64,000 nucleotides of DNA. Source: Pseudomonadota bacterium (GTDB taxonomy: Bacteria > Pseudomonadota > Gammaproteobacteria > Steroidobacterales > Steroidobacteraceae). Below, one piece after another: positions 60,439 through 64,000 of the stretch. The stretch's first letter is position 1. The number at the start of each line of letters is the position of its first letter. The stretch is taken from contig JAFEFN010000005.1 of assembly GCA_018240525.1 (NCBI GenBank), positions 1 to 64,000 on the forward strand, given 5' to 3'. The notes under the pieces were generated by a model that made no database searches, was not told where the DNA came from, and was given only the letters and a program-made list of their open reading frames with translations. The position numbers were made by a program, and so were the translations under genes.

Positions 60439-61370
60439 TCACGGTGGAGAACCTCAGCAAGGTCTACGACGGCACGACGGTGGTCGATGCGGTCTCCATG
60501 GTCATCGAGAAGAACACCACCACGGTGATCGTGGGCACCTCGGGCTCGGGCAAGTCGACGCTGCTGCGCATGATCAACCGCCTGGTCGAGCCCACCGGCG
60601 GCCGCGTGCTGATCGAGGGGCGCGACACGCGCGAGGAACCTGCGCACCTGCTGCGCCGGCGCATCGGCTATGCGATCCAGGGCCACGGCCTGTTCCCGCA
60701 CCGCACGGTGGCCGAGAACATCGGCACGGTGCCGCAGCTGCTCGGCTGGAGCGCCGCGCGCATCCAGGCGCGCGTCGAGGAGCTGCTGCAGGTCTTCCAG
60801 CTCGACCCGAAGGCATATGCCGATGCCATGCCGCACGAGCTGTCCGGCGGCCAGCAGCAGCGGGTCGGCGTGGCGCGCGCCCTGGCGGCCGAGCCTGCGG
60901 TCCTGCTCATGGATGAACCCTTCGGTGCGCTCGACCCGATCATCCGCGCCAAGGCGCAGGAGGACCTCCTGGAGATCCGGCGGCGCTTCGGCACCACCAT
61001 CGTGCTGGTCACCCACGACATGGACGAGGCCTTCCACCTGGGGGATCGCGTCGCGGTGATGAGCGGCGGCCGGCTGCTGCAATACGACCGGCCCGCGCGG
61101 CTGCTGACGCAGCCGGCCGACCCGTTCGTGGCGCGCATGACCGGCATGGGCGACCGCGCGATGCGCCTGTTGTCCCTGACCACGGCGGGCGAGGCGGCCC
61201 TGCCGGGACGCGGCAGCGGCCCGGCGGTGACCGCCTCGGCCTCGCTGCGCGAGGCGCTGTCGGAACTGGTCTGGCAGGGCGCCGACTCCGCGCAGGTGGT
61301 CGATGCGGATGGCACCGCGCGCGGGCACCTGACGCTGGATGCGATCCTGCGCCACGGGCGCCCCTCCTGA
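60435..61370 (+). CDS. Betaine ABC transporter ATPase (YehX/ProV-like)
   Basis: A 311-residue ATPase: Walker A GTSGSGKST, Q-loop region IGYAIQGHGLFPH, signature LSGGQQQRVGVARAL, Walker B VLLMDEPFGALDP, H-loop TIVLVTHDMDEAFHLGDR. The C-terminal 70 residues include a degenerate CBS-like part (VVDADGTARGHLTLDAILRH). Its stop overlaps the start of the next permease as TGATG. Confidence 0.93.
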   Translation: MITVENLSKVYDGTTVVDAVSMVIEKNTTTVIVGTSGSGKSTLLRMINRLVEPTGGRVLIEGRDTREEPAHLLRRRIGYAIQGHGLFPHRTVAENIGTVPQLLGWSAARIQARVEELLQVFQLDPKAYADAMPHELSGGQQQRVGVARALAAEPAVLLMDEPFGALDPIIRAKAQEDLLEIRRRFGTTIVLVTHDMDEAFHLGDRVAVMSGGRLLQYDRPARLLTQPADPFVARMTGMGDRAMRLLSLTTAGEAALPGRGSGPAVTASASLREALSELVWQGADSAQVVDADGTARGHLTLDAILRHGRPS

Positions 61371-62107
61371 TGCGCCCCGCAACGCTGCTGCGCTGTGCCG
61401 CGCTGGCTCTGCTGGTGAGCTTCCTGCTCGCCCCGCAGCGCTTCGCGCCGCTCTTCGCCCCGCTCACCCAGTACGGCGCGCCGCCGATCTACGACCAGGG
61501 GAACCTGCTCAGCCTCGCGCTTGCCCACCTGGGGACGGTGTGCCTGGCCGCCGCGGCCAGCACCCTGCTCGCCGTCACGCTCGGGATCCTGGTGACGCGG
61601 GAGAGCGGCCGGGAGTTCCTGCCCCTGTCGCGCACGCTCGTGAACATCGGCCAGACCTTCCCCCCGGTCGCCGTGCTCGCGGTGACGGTGCCCCTGGTCG
61701 GGTTCGGGGAGCGACCCACCCTGATCGCGCTCTTTGCCTACGGGTTGCTGCCGATTTTCGAGAACACCATCGTGGGCCTGCAGACCTGCCCGCCGGCAGT
61801 GCTGGAGGCGGCCAGCGGCATGGGGATGAGTGCGCGGCAGCGCCTGTTCAAGGTCGAGCTTCCGCTGGCTATGCCATTGATTCTAGAGGGAGTTAGGCTC
61901 TCCCTGGTCATCAACGTCGGCACCGCCACCATCGGCTCGACGGTTGCGGCCAAGGGCCTGGGGGAGGTCATCATCGCCGGCCTGCTGTCCAACAACACCG
62001 CCTTCATCCTGCAGGGGGGGCTGGTCACCGGCCTGATGGCGATCCTTCTTTATGACGGCATGGCGGCGTTCGAGAGGAGGCTGCTGCGCAGCGTGCGGAT
62101 CGAGTGA
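61370..62107 (+). CDS. Betaine ABC transporter permease (YehW-like)
   Basis: A 245-residue permease with six helices. The EAA loop is LEAASGMGMSARQRLFKVEL and the pore segment IGQTFPPVAVLAVTVPLVG. It closes the operon; a likely terminator follows within 50 bases. Having two different permeases is typical of the YehZYXW system. Confidence 0.9.
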   Translation: MRPATLLRCAALALLVSFLLAPQRFAPLFAPLTQYGAPPIYDQGNLLSLALAHLGTVCLAAAASTLLAVTLGILVTRESGREFLPLSRTLVNIGQTFPPVAVLAVTVPLVGFGERPTLIALFAYGLLPIFENTIVGLQTCPPAVLEAASGMGMSARQRLFKVELPLAMPLILEGVRLSLVINVGTATIGSTVAAKGLGEVIIAGLLSNNTAFILQGGLVTGLMAILLYDGMAAFERRLLRSVRIE

Positions 62108-62111
62108 GACT

Positions 62112-62157
62112 TCGCTCCCGGAAAGCGGCGGACGGCCCGCAGCGGGAACGTTTTTTT
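62112..62157 (+). terminator. Probable terminator of the transporter operon
   Basis: A GC-rich hairpin with outer arms TCCCG and CGGGA around the inner GCGG/CCGC pairing, followed by ACG and a run of seven T (62151-62157). It lies just after the last permease stop. Confidence 0.5.
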
Positions 62158-62173
62158 GGATATAATTGTCCAA
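62156..62173. promoter_or_regulatory. AT-rich palindrome and -10-like box before the desaturase gene
   Basis: TTGGATATAATTGTCCAA: outer arms TTGGA and TCCAA are inverted, and the middle contains TATAAT, a perfect -10 hexamer. It lies about 45 bases before the desaturase start. A repressor binding across a -10 box would look like this; function is inferred. Confidence 0.4.
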
Positions 62174-62214
62174 GCTAAGCCGACGCCAGGAACGGTGGAA
62201 CCCCTCCCGACTCC

Positions 62215-63210
62215 GTGGCGGCGGATAAGGGACTTTGTCTGACGCCTCCGCCGATCGCAACGACTGCAGCGCTCGATGCGCCCACTCCCTCACGGGCGCA
62301 CTCGAAACGTCGTTCCTTTGAAATCCCCACCCTGCTGCTCATCTTCGCCACCTGGTCGGCGTGGCTGGGCGTCACGGCCGCCTACGGGCACTGGAAGCTG
62401 TGGGTGGTCGCGCCGCTGACGGCGCTCCTGATCAGTCTCTTCAGCTCGCTGCAGCACGAGATCGTGCACGGGCACCCGACACGCTGGCACGCACTCAACC
62501 GCGCCCTGGGCATGGTGCCACTGACCCTGTGGCTGCCCTACGACCGCTACCGCACGCTGCACCGCCAGCACCACATCGATGCGCGCCTGACCGACCCGCT
62601 GGACGACCCGGAGTCCTTCTACTGGCGGGCGGAGGACTGGGCACAGCTGAACCCGGTGATGCGCGGCTTCCTGCACGTGCAGCAGACCCTCGCCGGGCGG
62701 ATCCTGGTGGGTGCGTTCTGGCGCATCGGCGCCTTCGTGTACACCGAGGCGCGCGCTTTCGTGCGCAACGAACCGGGCATCCGCAGCGCCTGGCTGCAGC
62801 ACCTGGTGCTGTGCGTGCCGATCGTCGCCTGGCTCAAGCTGGTCTGCGGGATGCCGGTGTGGGTGTACTTCCTGGGCATGGTGGTTCCGGCCAACGGCAT
62901 CCAGCTGATCCGTTCCTTCGCCGAGCACCGCGCGCGCGATGCGGTGCGCGAGCGCATCGCCATCGTGGAGGACTCGTGGATCCTGGGGCCCATGTTCCTC
63001 TTCAACAACCTGCATTCGCTGCACCACGAGGACCCGCTCATCCCCTGGTACGAGTACCCGGCGCGCTACCGCATGGCGCGCGAGCGGCTGCTCAGGAGCA
63101 ACGGCGGGCTGGTGTACCGGACCTACTTCGATGTGATGCGCCGCTACCTGTTCACCCCGCACGACCGCCTGCTGCATCCGACCGGGCGGGCGCCGGTCCC
63201 GCCGCTGTGA
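62215..63210 (+). CDS. Membrane fatty acid desaturase/hydroxylase family protein
   Basis: A 331-residue integral membrane di-iron protein. The three histidine boxes are present: HEIVHGH, HRQHH and LHHE (with the preceding NNLHSLHHE), and four to six helices surround them. The closest shapes are bacterial FA_desaturase proteins and beta-carotene hydroxylases. Substrate unknown: fatty acid, carotenoid or a small trimethylamine are all possible in this context. Start GTG at 62215 is the longest frame; no strong ribosome site decides it. Confidence 0.8.
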   Translation: MAADKGLCLTPPPIATTAALDAPTPSRAHSKRRSFEIPTLLLIFATWSAWLGVTAAYGHWKLWVVAPLTALLISLFSSLQHEIVHGHPTRWHALNRALGMVPLTLWLPYDRYRTLHRQHHIDARLTDPLDDPESFYWRAEDWAQLNPVMRGFLHVQQTLAGRILVGAFWRIGAFVYTEARAFVRNEPGIRSAWLQHLVLCVPIVAWLKLVCGMPVWVYFLGMVVPANGIQLIRSFAEHRARDAVRERIAIVEDSWILGPMFLFNNLHSLHHEDPLIPWYEYPARYRMARERLLRSNGGLVYRTYFDVMRRYLFTPHDRLLHPTGRAPVPPL

Positions 63211-63222
63211 CTTAGCGCCGGC

Positions 63223-64000
63223 TCAGGCCGGCACCGCAAAGCCGGCGGCGATCGCCTCGCGCTCCCACGCCAGCAGCGGCGCGAACGAGGCCTCGGTGAC
63301 GCTCTGGAACCCCTCGAGGAGCAGCGGCTCGGCGGCGGCCGCGAACCAGGGCTGCCGCGCGGCCGCCACGAAGGCTTCGCGCAGGCGCTGCACCATCTGC
63401 GCCGGGGCGCCGGCGGCGATGACGAACGGCGGCATCGGCGTCAGGGGCGTGGCGCTGAGCACGCGGATCCCCGCGGTCAGCTGCGGGGCATGGCGCGCGA
63501 TCAGCAGGTGCCAGTACGCATCGAGCGGGCCGACATCGAGGCGTCCCTCGCGCACGCCGTCGAGGATGTTGCGGGCAGTGACGAGGTTGCCCGTCATCTG
63601 GCCGTAGAGCGCCGGACGCGCCGGCGTGCGGTAGGCCAACAGCTCGTGGCGGAACGCGTTGAAGCCGGACTGGGAGTGGCTCACCGTCCAGCCGGCCCGC
63701 CCGCCGAAGGTGTCCTCCAGCGTGCGGTACGGTGCCTCGGCGCGCACGATGAGGTCGGAGCGGTACACCGCGCGGCCCTGCGCCCAGTCCGCGCGCGGGA
63801 CTGGCGCCGCCAGCGGCACCACCGGGGCCATCTTCAGGGCTACCGGGTAGCCGCACATGAGCACCGCGCCCAGGTCCGGCCGCGACCACAGCGCCTCCAG
63901 CGGCTGGGGGGCCGGATAGGGCACGTAGGTGAGCGCCACGCCCGCCGCCGCGGCGATGTGGCCCAGCAGCTCGCGCCAGGCGCTCTCGACCGCCGGCGTC
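63223..64000 (-). CDS. PhnD-like phosphate/phosphonate ABC binding protein (partial)
   Basis: The C-terminal 259 residues of a periplasmic binding protein of the PhnD/SsuA2 type; the 5' end lies beyond the window. The frame stays open to base 64000 (TPAVESAWRELLGHIAAAAG before VALTYVPYPAPQ). Motifs: CGYPVALK, YRSDLIVRA, LEDTFGGRAGWTV, and VGPLDAYWHLLI, where the ligand loop of PhnD lies. The substrate is not determinable. It is convergent with the desaturase gene, 12 bases apart. Confidence 0.8.
   Translation of the reverse strand, partial: TPAVESAWRELLGHIAAAAGVALTYVPYPAPQPLEALWSRPDLGAVLMCGYPVALKMAPVVPLAAPVPRADWAQGRAVYRSDLIVRAEAPYRTLEDTFGGRAGWTVSHSQSGFNAFRHELLAYRTPARPALYGQMTGNLVTARNILDGVREGRLDVGPLDAYWHLLIARHAPQLTAGIRVLSATPLTPMPPFVIAAGAPAQMVQRLREAFVAAARQPWFAAAAEPLLLEGFQSVTEASFAPLLAWEREAIAAGFAVPA

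Overview
The window looks like chromosomal DNA of a high-GC proteobacterium, probably a gammaproteobacterium. The evidence is a tRNA-Gly 3' end that matches my recall of the E. coli gene, RND/OMF efflux genes, a TonB-dependent receptor, a YehZYXW-type betaine transporter and a four-subunit sarcosine oxidase. I cannot name a genus. Most of the window (about 17-64 kb) is GC-rich and densely packed. The first 17 kb is visibly lower in GC and mosaic.

Left, about 1-17 kb, accessory DNA. A 46-base 3' fragment of tRNA-Gly (1043-1088) marks the end of an element that continues left of the window; its visible cargo is a methyltransferase. A complete tRNA-Cys (3898-3968) is the target of two tandem islands. 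The first runs from the tRNA 3' end to a 16-bp direct repeat at 15064-15079. The second starts there and I could not find its far end. Each island begins with a truncated integrase of the P4 type, about 180 bp inside its att repeat. Cargo of the first island: a TetR repressor, two periplasmic cytochrome c-PQQ dehydrogenases resembling polyvinyl alcohol dehydrogenase, a TonB-dependent receptor, an MFS carrier and a RelE/ParE-RHH toxin-antitoxin pair. Twin TetR-type operators lie between the repressor and the receptor. This uptake-plus-oxidation module is the best candidate for an undescribed system. The second island holds a putative sugar O-methyltransferase, an IS3 remnant and a truncated gene ahead of a formylglycine-generating-enzyme homologue.

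Middle, about 18-48 kb. DUF502 and SYLF proteins and a cytochrome P460 are followed by a loose oxidoreductase/hydrolase group: SDR, cupin, frameshifted EthD-like gene, Tat-exported aldo/keto reductase, L,D-transpeptidase, amidohydrolase and aldehyde dehydrogenase. Then come an orphan histidine kinase, a phosphoketolase facing a deleted acetate kinase, a CDP-diacylglycerol pyrophosphatase split by one in-frame TGA, a complete RND efflux operon, an AI-2E-type exporter, CsbD, a D-aminoacylase with an MFS carrier, and an MDR oxidoreductase.

Right, about 47.6-64 kb. A putative lipoprotein, an ECF sigma factor and a membrane protein with a C-terminal ankyrin domain (likely anti-sigma) form a tight operon that also contains an SDR lacking its catalytic Tyr. 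Next is a glycine betaine degradation and uptake locus: a dimethylglycine/sarcosine dehydrogenase-like protein, soxBDAG on the minus strand, and divergently a four-gene betaine ABC transporter. A desaturase/hydroxylase and a partial PhnD-like binding protein close the window.
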